Below, piece after piece: positions 1 to 6,709 of a DNA stretch of 7,245 nucleotides. The first letter of the stretch is position 1; every line of letters starts with the position of its first letter. The stretch is from Caldifarciminota bacterium (GTDB lineage: Bacteria > Hydrothermota > Hydrothermia > UBA1063 > CAJXJZ01). The notes under the pieces were generated by a model that was not told the origin of the DNA, made no database searches, and saw only the letters and a list, made by a program, of their open reading frames with translations. The translations under genes and the position numbers were made by a program. The DNA is taken from contig JALVLE010000388.1 of assembly GCA_027033555.1 (NCBI GenBank), positions 1 to 7,245 of the forward strand, read 5' to 3'.

Positions 1-88
1 AAAACTTATTTAGAATACCAGTAACTGGAGAGTACGCCTACATACCCCGAAATCTATTAAAATTTAAAATCTTTACAGAGGAGCAACA

Positions 89-1186
89 ATGCATCCACTC
101 GCCAGATGGAAACTAAGGAGTGTAAAACCATATGTTCCAGGGAAACCTATTGAAGAGGTTGCCCGTGAGCTCGGTATAAAATCACAAATATACAAACTCG
201 CATCCAATGAAAATCCACTTGGGTCTTCTCCTAAAGCAAAAGCAGCCATAATAAAGGCAGCAGATTCCATGCATCTTTACCCTGATGATTCCTTTTATGC
301 GCTAAAAAAGAAAATTGCATCAAGATTCAATGTCCAGGAAAATCAAATTCTTTTTGGTAATGGATCTGTGGAGATCATGCTTCAACTTGCAATTGCCTTC
401 GTAAACCCCGGAGAAACCATAATTGCGCCTAAAAACACATTTATAATGTATAAAGTTGTAGGGAACACTATTGGAGCAAGCGTTTTTGAACCTCCAATCA
501 GCGAAGAAGGATATGTGGACCTTGATATTATACTTGGCTCTATGCCCAAAGACACAAAGATAATTTTTATCGCAAATCCCAATAACCCCACGGGTAATAT
601 AATACCTCCCGATAATATTTATAGATTTATGGATAAAGTCGGAGACGACGTAATCATAGTATTTGATGAAGCCTACTATGAGTACGCATCCTTTTTCACA
701 GACTTTCCAGACACCATGCAGTATGTAAAGGAAGGGAGAAACGTGGTAATTCTGAGAACCTTTTCAAAAATATATGGTCTCGCCGGTCTGAGAATTGGAT
801 ATGGGTTTACAACACCAGAAATCTTTGAAGCCATCCAGAAAGTTAGACTGCCTTTTAATCTTAACAGAATGGCACAAATTGCCGCCATCGCAGCCCTTGA
901 TGATAAAGAGCATGTAGAAAAGAGTCTTAAAATTACCGGCGAGGGACTTCGCTTCCTCACTTCTGAGTTCAAAAAAATGGGTTTAGACTATATACCTTCT
1001 TATACAAACTTTATTATGGTCAAATTCGGCGAAAAAACAAGAGTAGTATATGAAGAATTACTTAAAAGAGGCATTGTTGTAAGACCACTTGATCCTTATG
1101 GCATACATGATGCATTACGGATATCCATAGGTACAATGGAAGAGAATAATAAACTCGTAGGGATATTAAAAGAGATACTCAAATGA
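89..1186 (+). CDS. hisC: Histidinol-phosphate aminotransferase
   Basis: A 365-residue fold-type I PLP aminotransferase of full HisC length, expected to be cytosolic. The family transfers the amino group of glutamate to imidazole-acetol phosphate to give histidinol phosphate in histidine synthesis. Visible motifs are the N-terminal PYVPGKPIEEVARELG and KLASNENPLG (residues 36-45), NPNNPTG (163-169), FDEAYYEYA with Asp193 and Tyr196 contacting PLP, the Schiff-base lysine Lys227 in TFSKIYGLAGLRIGYG, Arg235, and the substrate-carboxylate arginine Arg344 in DALRISIG. The ATG at 89 is supported by GAGGAG at 78-83, 5 nt upstream, and by the match of the N-terminus to the family. It is the first gene of a four-gene overlapping cluster; no other his gene is in the window. 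HisC homologues can also act on aromatic amino acids, so a broader role is possible. Confidence 0.95.
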   Translation: MHPLARWKLRSVKPYVPGKPIEEVARELGIKSQIYKLASNENPLGSSPKAKAAIIKAADSMHLYPDDSFYALKKKIASRFNVQENQILFGNGSVEIMLQLAIAFVNPGETIIAPKNTFIMYKVVGNTIGASVFEPPISEEGYVDLDIILGSMPKDTKIIFIANPNNPTGNIIPPDNIYRFMDKVGDDVIIVFDEAYYEYASFFTDFPDTMQYVKEGRNVVILRTFSKIYGLAGLRIGYGFTTPEIFEAIQKVRLPFNLNRMAQIAAIAALDDKEHVEKSLKITGEGLRFLTSEFKKMGLDYIPSYTNFIMVKFGEKTRVVYEELLKRGIVVRPLDPYGIHDALRISIGTMEENNKLVGILKEILK

Positions 1187-1611
1187 GACTTCGTGGAAGA
1201 AGAAGACTAAGGGCCATAGCGCTTCAGATCCTCTACGAAATTGACATTATGGACCAGTGGGAATCCTACAAAAGTGTTCTTAAAAATGCATTTGAAAGGG
1301 AACGAATTAATAGAGAAGAGGACAAAAAATTTATTGAAAACATTGTAATTTGCGTGATAAATAACAAAAATGTTATAGATACTCTCATAAAAAGATCCCT
1401 TAAAGACTGGGATTTTGAGAGATTGAATATCGTAGAGCGAAACATTATGAGAATCGGAACCTGCGAGCTTTTGTTTTCTGACGAGATTCCCTACAAAGTG
1501 GCTATTAACGAGGCTGTGGAAGTGGCCAAGATATTTGCACAGGACGGCGCACCTTCTTTAATAAACGGAGTGCTGGATAGAATTGCTAAAGAGAAGGGGG
1601 TAAAAAAATGA
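1183..1611 (+). CDS. nusB: Transcription antitermination factor NusB
   Basis: A 142-residue protein of normal NusB length. NusB binds boxA RNA together with NusE (ribosomal protein S10) and takes part in rRNA antitermination complexes in the cytoplasm. The sequence shows the Arg-rich N-terminus followed by AIALQILYEID (residues 11-21) and an acidic/basic central helix region. The family block VERNIMRIGTCELLF (84-98) is followed by IPYKVAINEAVEVAKIF (102-118) and INGVLDRIAKEKG (127-139). The usual FVNGVLD is LINGVLD here. The start codon overlaps the hisC stop (ATGA, 1183-1186), and only a weak AGAG lies upstream, so translational coupling to hisC is likely. nusB often sits beside ribH, so this hisC-nusB-phosphoesterase-rimO order is less usual. 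Confidence 0.93.
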   Translation: MRLRGRRRLRAIALQILYEIDIMDQWESYKSVLKNAFERERINREEDKKFIENIVICVINNKNVIDTLIKRSLKDWDFERLNIVERNIMRIGTCELLFSDEIPYKVAINEAVEVAKIFAQDGAPSLINGVLDRIAKEKGVKK

Positions 1612-2339
1612 GGTACCTTGTTGTAGCAGATATTCATTCCAATATTGAAGCCTTTGAAGCTGTATTAGAAAAGGCAAAAAACACAGGTTATGACAAAGTA
1701 ATTTTTCTCGGCGACGTAGTGGGTTACGGCGCAAATCCGGAAGAATGTATCCTGATGCTCAAAAACAAAATGGACTTCGGGGTTATTGGAAATCACGATA
1801 GAGCAATAATAGATGAAAATGAACTCTCGTTTTTCAATGAAATAGCCCGTGAAGCACTACTATGGACCAGAGAAAGGCTGGCAGGGACAATGTACCTCAA
1901 CTTCTTAAAAGAGTTACCATATACCCGAGAAATTGAGCCAGGGATAGTAATAACGCATTCTTCAGTATCTGCACCTGAGTACTGGGACTATATTCTTACA
2001 CCTTATGAGGCACAGCTTGAATTTGAAAACGCGGACTTTAAAATTATGCTTTATGGTCACACACATGTACCCATCGTCTTTGAATACACAGGGGGAAAAG
2101 CCATACCTCTTATGGGTTCCTCGTTCTACCTTGAAGAGTCAAAGAGATATATCCTGAACCCTGGAAGCGTAGGACAACCACGAGATGGGGACAACAGAGC
2201 AGCTTTCGCCATTCTTGACACAGAAAAACGGGTATATGAAGTGTACAGGGTCCATTACAGATTTGACGAACAGCAGAGAAAAATAAAAGAGGCCGGTCTT
2301 CCTCTCATGCTTGCTACAAGGCTTGAGATTGGAAGATGA
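1608..2339 (+). CDS. Calcineurin-like metallophosphoesterase (YfcE/Metallophos_2 type)
   Basis: A 243-residue single-domain protein of the calcineurin-like metallophosphoesterase superfamily, with the full set of dimetal ligands. They are Asp8 and His10 (DIH), Asp36 (LGDVVGYG), Asn62-His63-Asp64 (GNHDR), His117 (THSS), and His151/His153 (GHTHVP). NPGSVGQPRDGD (residues 184-195) is typical of the YfcE-like branch. The C-terminal EAGLPLMLATRLEIGR resembles that of the small bacterial phosphodiesterase/diadenosine-tetraphosphatase-related proteins. Substrate cannot be read from sequence; members hydrolyse phosphodiesters or phosphomonoesters. It has no signal peptide or membrane segment, so it is probably cytosolic. 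The ATG overlaps the nusB stop (ATGA, 1608-1611) and has a good site, AAGGGGG at 1594-1600, 7 nt upstream. Confidence 0.9.
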   Translation: MRYLVVADIHSNIEAFEAVLEKAKNTGYDKVIFLGDVVGYGANPEECILMLKNKMDFGVIGNHDRAIIDENELSFFNEIAREALLWTRERLAGTMYLNFLKELPYTREIEPGIVITHSSVSAPEYWDYILTPYEAQLEFENADFKIMLYGHTHVPIVFEYTGGKAIPLMGSSFYLEESKRYILNPGSVGQPRDGDNRAAFAILDTEKRVYEVYRVHYRFDEQQRKIKEAGLPLMLATRLEIGR

Positions 2340-3556
2340 AATTTTCAATTGTAACACTTGGATGTCCCAAGAACGAAGTTGACTCAGAATTCTATGCGAA
2401 AAAACTCACAGAAAAGGGACATAAACTCACAACACTAAAAGACGCAGAATTTGTTATCCTGAATACATGTGCGTTCATAAAAGATGCAATTTCTGAATCT
2501 CTTGAAACCTACAATGAACTTAAAAAACAGTTTGGCGAAGACAGAATTATACTAACAGGTTGCCTCGTTGAGCGCCTTAAACACAATATAAAGGCACGGT
2601 TTATACGGCCAGATGATATAGAAGACATAGAAAAAATTTTTTCTCAAACCTATTCTCCCTCCTTCATTCACAAACAGAAACTCCTTTACAACGGCGAAAG
2701 ACTTCCTCTTTCTGCTTTGCCCTATGCTTACATAAAAATTCAGGAGGGATGTTCAAGAAAGTGTACCTTTTGCACCATCCCATCTATCAGGGGGAAACCA
2801 CGATACAGAAGCATTGAAAGTGTAATTGATGAAGCCAGAAAACTGGCCAAAGAGGGGAAAAGGGAAATTATTCTTGTAGGAGAAGACTTAACTCTTTACA
2901 AAGACCTTATACCTCTACTTAAGGCCCTAAACAGGATAAACCATATAAAGCTAATTCGCCTTCTGTATCTACATCCTCAGGGAATAAAAAGAGATCTTTT
3001 GCTATTTGTAAAAGACAATCCCAAAATAGCACGTTACTTCCATATTCCCATACAACATGCCAGTGAAAAGGTCCTGAGATTAATGGGACGCGCAGGAGGA
3101 GAGAGAGCTGTAAAAAAATCCATTGAACTTGTAAGAAGTATTTTACCGGAGGCGTTTATAAGAACAGAAATTATGGTAGGATTTCCGGAAGAAACGGAAA
3201 CTGATTTTAATACCCTTTTAAAATTTCTTGAAGAATACCACATAGAAAGGATTGGAGTTTTTATGTATTCAAGAGAAGAGGGTACAAAAAGCTTCTCCAT
3301 GCCCCAAATAGAAGAGGAAATAAAAAAAGAGCGTTACGAGAGGGCTTCTCTTCTTGCTTCACTGCTTATGGAGAAGGCACAGAAAAAACTTCATAATAAA
3401 AAAATACGACTCATAGCTGATACAGAATACACAGGTAGAACAGAATTTGACGCGCCCTCATCAGATTTCGTGGTAAGATTTGAAAAGCCGCAGGAAATCG
3501 GGGCAATCTTTAAAAAAATCGTGAAATATACAGGTGAACTTGAGCTTTTTGCATAA
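2336..3556 (+). CDS. rimO: Ribosomal protein S12 methylthiotransferase RimO
   Basis: A 406-residue radical-SAM methylthiotransferase. RimO adds a methylthio group to the conserved aspartate of ribosomal protein S12. The N-terminal MTTase domain carries the cluster cysteines Cys10 (TLGCPKNEVDSE), Cys45 (NTCAFI) and Cys76 (TGCL). The radical-SAM motif is CSRKCTFC, Cys139/143/146. Further family blocks are RLLYLHPQGI (208-217), FHIPIQHASEKVLRLMGR (235-252) and VGFPEETETDF (281-291). The LGCPKN-VDSE signature and YLHP block favour RimO over MiaB. The C-terminal TRAM region (about 355-406, with GRTEFDAPSSD) is recognisable but slightly abbreviated, and the protein is shorter than typical RimO of about 430-440 residues. 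The start overlaps the phosphoesterase stop (ATGA, 2336-2339). The SD is poor (GAG at 2325-2327), consistent with coupled translation. No terminator hairpin follows. Confidence 0.93.
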   Translation: MKFSIVTLGCPKNEVDSEFYAKKLTEKGHKLTTLKDAEFVILNTCAFIKDAISESLETYNELKKQFGEDRIILTGCLVERLKHNIKARFIRPDDIEDIEKIFSQTYSPSFIHKQKLLYNGERLPLSALPYAYIKIQEGCSRKCTFCTIPSIRGKPRYRSIESVIDEARKLAKEGKREIILVGEDLTLYKDLIPLLKALNRINHIKLIRLLYLHPQGIKRDLLLFVKDNPKIARYFHIPIQHASEKVLRLMGRAGGERAVKKSIELVRSILPEAFIRTEIMVGFPEETETDFNTLLKFLEEYHIERIGVFMYSREEGTKSFSMPQIEEEIKKERYERASLLASLLMEKAQKKLHNKKIRLIADTEYTGRTEFDAPSSDFVVRFEKPQEIGAIFKKIVKYTGELELFA

Positions 3557-3558
3557 TC

Positions 3559-3587
3559 TTGACAGAACTTTAGAATTTAATTATTAT
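3559..3587 (+). promoter_or_regulatory. Sigma70-type promoter for the 191-aa gene and ogg2
   Basis: A perfect -35 TTGACA (3559-3564) is separated by exactly 17 nt from a -10 TATTAT (3582-3587), one mismatch from TATAAT. It begins 2 nt after the rimO stop codon. Predicted transcription start is near 3594-3596, which leaves a leader of about 20 nt containing the Shine-Dalgarno AAAGGAGG at 3604-3611, 5 nt before the ATG at 3617. No operator-like palindrome stands out. Seen directly in the sequence; activity is inferred. Confidence 0.8.
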
Positions 3588-3616
3588 CATAATCTCACAG
3601 AATAAAGGAGGCTGAT

Positions 3617-4192
3617 ATGGAAAAAGATATTCTGTTCCAGAAGCTTGTCTATCTGGGCAATATTATAGGGAGCAGAATACTCTCTGATTATAACAAAATT
3701 GCTGTTGTCTCTCTGGATAATTTCCAGTGCAATGTTTTTTCTGCGAGCATTGAGTCCTCTTATCTTGCTACTAACATTGCCCGTTTCACGCATACTTCAA
3801 TATCAGAGAGTAACGTAGAAAAAGTTGTACAGAAAACCGTTTCTTTCTCACCTGAGGCTATAATACTCGCTTTTGGCGGAGAGGAAGACAAACGCACCGA
3901 AGAACTTCTCACTCAACTTCTCTCAAAGCTATTTGCTGCAGAATGTCATGCCGACTTATTTTTTGATGCAGTTAACTTAAAAAAGAAGGTAGTTGAAAAC
4001 GTAATTTCCCACGAGTCACCTCTTAGATTTCTTGAGGAAAATAATACTTATGCTATAACCATAGACCCGGAAGAAGGCATAGTTATGCTTAACGAAGCAA
4101 TAATTAATAAAGACAGAAAAATTGAGCTATACGCACTGAGTGAATATCCCATTAGCTTTGACTATGCCAGGCTTCTCAAAATAGCTTATTAA
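3617..4192 (+). CDS. Uncharacterised 191-residue protein upstream of ogg2
   Basis: I do not recognise a family. The ORF is well supported as a gene: it has its own near-consensus promoter and a textbook AAAGGAGG site 5 nt before the ATG, and it lies 5 nt upstream of ogg2 on the same strand. The protein looks soluble, with alternating hydrophobic strand-like segments (KIAVVSLDNFQCNVFSASI at 27-45, AIILAFGG at 81-88, YAITIDPEEGIVMLNEAII at 145-163) and amphipathic helices (92-107, 120-130). That pattern suggests a compact alpha/beta fold. It has no signal peptide, membrane segment, CxxC zinc site or P-loop. There are only two cysteines (38 and 110). The C-terminus ends in a short basic/hydrophobic helix, ARLLKIAY. 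Co-transcription with ogg2 is inferred; a role in DNA repair would be speculation. Confidence 0.8.
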   Translation: MEKDILFQKLVYLGNIIGSRILSDYNKIAVVSLDNFQCNVFSASIESSYLATNIARFTHTSISESNVEKVVQKTVSFSPEAIILAFGGEEDKRTEELLTQLLSKLFAAECHADLFFDAVNLKKKVVENVISHESPLRFLEENNTYAITIDPEEGIVMLNEAIINKDRKIELYALSEYPISFDYARLLKIAY

Positions 4193-4197
4193 GGCCC

Positions 4198-4833
4198 ATG
4201 TCCGAAGACCTTTTAGGAATTTATACCTCAATAAAACCGATTATAATAAATAGATTAAATGAATTTAAAAATATCTGGATTTTAAGGAATGAGCTTTCCA
4301 TGTTTAAAGAGCTTGTATTTTGCCTTCTCACGCCTCAATCAAAGGCTAAAACAGCATGGGAAAGCGTAGAAGAAATGTTTGATTCCGGAGTTATTTTTCG
4401 GGGGGAAGAAAAAGACATACAACCCTATGTAAAAGGTGTGAGGTTTTACAAAAATAAATCTCATTACATCGTACGTGCAAGAAACCTCTTCTGGAGAAAC
4501 GGTCGGTTTACCCTACTTCGCCAAATCAATGAGAATGAAATAATGAAAACCAGGGATACCATTGTGCACAAGGTAAAGGGGTTCGGATATAAAGAAGCTT
4601 CACATTTTTTAAGAAACATTGGGCTATTTGAAAACATCTCTATACTGGACAGGCACATAATGAGAAACATGGTAGAATACGGATACCTAAAAGAGCTGCC
4701 TGCATCCCTTTCAAGAAAAAAATACCTTGAGGTTGAAAAAGTCTTCTTCAGGTTTGCAGAGGATTCAGGGATACCTCCCGCCCATCTTGACCTGCTTTTA
4801 TGGTATAAAGAAACCGGGGAGGTTTTTAAATAA
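4198..4833 (+). CDS. ogg2: 8-oxoguanine DNA glycosylase / AP lyase, Ogg2 family
   Basis: A 211-residue protein, full length for the Ogg2 (archaeal-type N-glycosylase/DNA lyase) family. The family excises 8-oxoguanine from DNA and nicks the abasic strand by beta-elimination. Family blocks run throughout: FKELVFCLLTPQSKAKTAW (36-54), GVRFYKNKSHYIVRARNLF (80-98) and KVKGFGYKEASHFLRNIG (125-142), the helix-hairpin-helix containing catalytic Lys132. These are followed by ILDRHIMRNM (149-158) with catalytic Asp151, and HLDLLLWYKETGEVFK at the end. The protein ends in lysine, as in characterised Ogg2 enzymes where the C-terminal lysine helps recognise 8-oxoG. The start is 5 nt after the preceding stop, with only AAGG at 4191-4194 as a weak, closely spaced SD, so coupling to the upstream gene is likely. 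Ogg2 is best known from archaea and thermophilic bacteria. Confidence 0.93.
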   Translation: MSEDLLGIYTSIKPIIINRLNEFKNIWILRNELSMFKELVFCLLTPQSKAKTAWESVEEMFDSGVIFRGEEKDIQPYVKGVRFYKNKSHYIVRARNLFWRNGRFTLLRQINENEIMKTRDTIVHKVKGFGYKEASHFLRNIGLFENISILDRHIMRNMVEYGYLKELPASLSRKKYLEVEKVFFRFAEDSGIPPAHLDLLLWYKETGEVFK

Positions 4834-4835
4834 AA

Positions 4836-4864
4836 TTGAAGATTCGGCGCTTTTCTTTTATAAT
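4836..4864 (+). promoter_or_regulatory. Sigma70-type promoter of the tRNA-Ser transcription unit
   Basis: A -35 TTGAAG (4836-4841; four of six consensus bases) and a perfect -10 TATAAT (4859-4864) are separated by 17 nt. The -35 begins 2 nt after the ogg2 stop. The predicted start is around 4871, only about 3 nt before the first base of the mature tRNA, a typical layout for a tRNA promoter. It would also serve the CBS-type and dapF-like genes downstream, since no other promoter is visible before them. Confidence 0.78.
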
Positions 4865-4873
4865 TAAAACACT

Positions 4874-4967
<94 letters not shown>

Positions 4968-4981
4968 TTATTTTTAAGTTT

Positions 4982-5938
4982 ATGAAATACGAAGAAAATA
5001 TACTCCACACCATCGGTAAAACCCCCCTTGTTAGACTCAGGAAATTAACAGAAGGGATAAAGGCAACTGTTCTTGCCAAAATAGAATATTTTAATCCGGG
5101 TGGAAGCATAAAGGATAGAATTGCTCTCTACATACTTGAGAAGGCCAGAAGAGAAGGAAAACTTAAAAAGGGAGCCACCATAGTGGAGGCAACCAGCGGC
5201 AATACAGGAGTTGCACTCGCACTTTACGGAGCTGTCATGGGATATAGAGTAATTCTAACGGTTATAAACAAGGTATCCAGAGAAAAATTAGACCACCTTA
5301 AAGCCTTTGGCGCAGAGGTGGTGCTGGTGAATGGTACTCTCAAAGACAGAGACGAAAGAGCTAAAGAGATAGCAGAAAGCATACCCGATGCTTTTTATGT
5401 TAATCAGCACGAAAATATTGACAATGTTATGGCCCATTACTATACAACAGGTCCGGAGATCTGGGAAGACACAGGAGGGAGAATTACTCACTTTGTAGCA
5501 GGCATGGGAACCGGTGGAACGCTAATGGGAGTATGCAAGTATCTTAAAGAAATGAATCCTCTTATTAAATGTATAGCGGTTGATCCCATAGGTTCAGTAT
5601 TTTACGATTACTTTAAAAAAGGAAAACTCACAAAAGCGGAGGATTATGAAATAGAAGGGCTCGGAGATGAAAGAATTCTGCCCATAATAGATTTTACTCT
5701 CATTGATGATATGATACAAATAAGCGACAAAGACGCTTTCAATATGGCAAGAGAGCTTGCGCGAAAAGAAGGGATATTTGGCGGTGGCTCAAGTGGAGCC
5801 AATGTACTTGGGGCTCTGAAAGTGGCCGCAAATCTTGAAAGAGACGACCTGGTTGTCACCATAGTACCGGATTCGGGCCTTAAGTATCTATCAAAAGTTT
5901 ATGATGACGAATGGTTAAAGGAAAAAGGTCTCCTATGA
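4982..5938 (+). CDS. Cystathionine beta-synthase-type PLP enzyme (cysteine synthase family, no CBS domains)
   Basis: A 318-residue fold-type II PLP enzyme. The family makes beta-replacements on serine or O-acetylserine: CBS joins serine and homocysteine, cysteine synthase uses O-acetylserine and sulfide. It shows NPGGSIKDR with the PLP lysine Lys44, the phosphate/substrate loop TSGNTG (71-76), FVAGMGTGGTLMG (171-183), GGGSSGA with Ser270 near the PLP ring nitrogen, and VPDSG (295-299). NKVSREKLDHLKAFGAEVV, AVDPIGSVF, EGLGDERIL and KYLSKVYDDEWLKEKGLL at the C-terminus resemble CBS (e.g. the actinobacterial enzyme) more than CysK/CysM. It ends right after the catalytic domain, lacking the Bateman pair. 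The ATG at 4982 fits the family N-terminus, but the 14-nt gap after the tRNA (T-rich) contains no Shine-Dalgarno. O-acetylserine sulfhydrylase activity remains possible. Confidence 0.88.
   Translation: MKYEENILHTIGKTPLVRLRKLTEGIKATVLAKIEYFNPGGSIKDRIALYILEKARREGKLKKGATIVEATSGNTGVALALYGAVMGYRVILTVINKVSREKLDHLKAFGAEVVLVNGTLKDRDERAKEIAESIPDAFYVNQHENIDNVMAHYYTTGPEIWEDTGGRITHFVAGMGTGGTLMGVCKYLKEMNPLIKCIAVDPIGSVFYDYFKKGKLTKAEDYEIEGLGDERILPIIDFTLIDDMIQISDKDAFNMARELARKEGIFGGGSSGANVLGALKVAANLERDDLVVTIVPDSGLKYLSKVYDDEWLKEKGLL
5925..5928 (+). promoter_or_regulatory. Ribosome binding site deciding the dapF-like start
   Basis: AAGG (within AAAAAGGT) ends 6 nt before the ATG at 5935, while the in-frame ATG at 5911 has no purine-rich site upstream. 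This, the ATGA overlap with the preceding stop, and the match of the resulting N-terminus to DapF favour 5935. Confidence 0.6.
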
Positions 5939-6705
5939 TACCAATTCCATACATTAAACTCCACACCAACAAAAATGATTTTCTATTTGTTCCTGTTTCC
6001 TTGCTGCAAATTGTAAAAGCCTATATTCCCCGCATTACCTCCAACCACGAAGGTATTCATGCAGACGGCGTTGTTTTTTATGAAAGAACAAATGAAGAGT
6101 TTACAATTAAGTATTATAATAAAGATGCATCTCATGCCTCCATGTGCGGCAATTCTCTCATCTCAACTGGAGGTTTATACGAGTTTGTAAAGCATGAAAG
6201 AGAAATACTGAAAGTAAAAACAGAAAGCGGTGAAAGAGAGGTTATCCCTTTTGAAGACGGCACATGGGGTGCGCTCGTTACCCCTCTTGAAGACAGAATT
6301 AAAAAAATGCAAATTGTTATTGAAGACAGAGTTTATACTGGATTTTTCACAGAAGTTCCTGGCAATCCCCATTTTATAATTGAAGAAAAGCCAGAAGATG
6401 CACTTTTCTCATATCTTGCACCGAGAATATCAAGGCATAAAAATTTTGAAAATGGTACAAATGTTGAATTTGTCTATGAAGAAAACGGGAAATTATATGT
6501 CAGAGTATATGAGAGAGGAGTAGGCGAAACAATGTCATGTGCTACTGGAGCAACCGCTATATACATTCTTTACAAATTTGTTAAATTCAAAGAACTAAAA
6601 GAGATCTTTTTCCGAGGAGGAAAATACACCTTTTTTGAAAAAAACGGCTTTGTAGGGCTAAAAGCCCGTCCTCAAGTTGTTTCAAGAGGTATGTTATTTA
6701 TCTAA
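5935..6705 (+). CDS. dapF: Diaminopimelate epimerase-like protein (divergent DapF)
   Basis: A 256-residue protein from the ATG at 5935. DapF interconverts LL- and meso-diaminopimelate for lysine and peptidoglycan, using two cysteines as acid and base. Both are present: Cys71 in ASMCGNS and Cys202 in GETMSCATGATA. Other ligands expected in DapF are also visible: Asn14 (KNDF), Asn62 (YYNKD), Asn73, Asn144 (GNPHF), Asn176 (GTNVEF), and Glu193-Arg194 (YERGVGET). Several motif positions differ from canonical enzymes: HTNKNDF for HGLGNDF, GIHADG for GIGADG, MCGNSLIS for MCGNGxR, and CATGA for CGTGA. The protein is also shorter than the usual roughly 270-280 residues. The gene overlaps the CBS-type gene by ATGA (5935-5938) and belongs to the tRNA-Ser transcription unit. 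DapF is the best call; another cysteine-based epimerase or racemase cannot be excluded. Confidence 0.82.
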   Translation: MIPIPYIKLHTNKNDFLFVPVSLLQIVKAYIPRITSNHEGIHADGVVFYERTNEEFTIKYYNKDASHASMCGNSLISTGGLYEFVKHEREILKVKTESGEREVIPFEDGTWGALVTPLEDRIKKMQIVIEDRVYTGFFTEVPGNPHFIIEEKPEDALFSYLAPRISRHKNFENGTNVEFVYEENGKLYVRVYERGVGETMSCATGATAIYILYKFVKFKELKEIFFRGGKYTFFEKNGFVGLKARPQVVSRGMLFI

Positions 6706-6709
6706 CCTA

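Noticed and set aside
55..70. A/T-rich TATTAAAATTTAAAAT as the -10 region of a hisC promoter
   Set aside because: No TTGACA-like hexamer sits 16-18 nt upstream of any possible -10 here.
676..972. 98-codon minus-strand ORF inside hisC, and similar antisense ORFs in rimO and the CBS-type gene
   Set aside because: They lie wholly opposite well-conserved enzyme genes, have no SD and show no recognisable motifs.
3545..3616. Intrinsic terminator after rimO
   Set aside because: No GC-rich inverted repeat followed by T residues is present; the gap is explained by the promoter and SD. Readthrough from rimO is therefore possible.
5911..5934. Upstream ATG at 5911 as the dapF-like start (eight extra residues)
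   Set aside because: It has no Shine-Dalgarno, overlaps the previous gene by 28 nt, and adds a tail not seen in DapF. The ATG at 5935 has AAGG 6 nt upstream and an ATGA overlap.
6655..6667. Perfect small hairpin GGGCT-AAA-AGCCC as a terminator
   Set aside because: It lies inside the dapF-like coding region about 40 nt before the stop and has no T-tract behind it.
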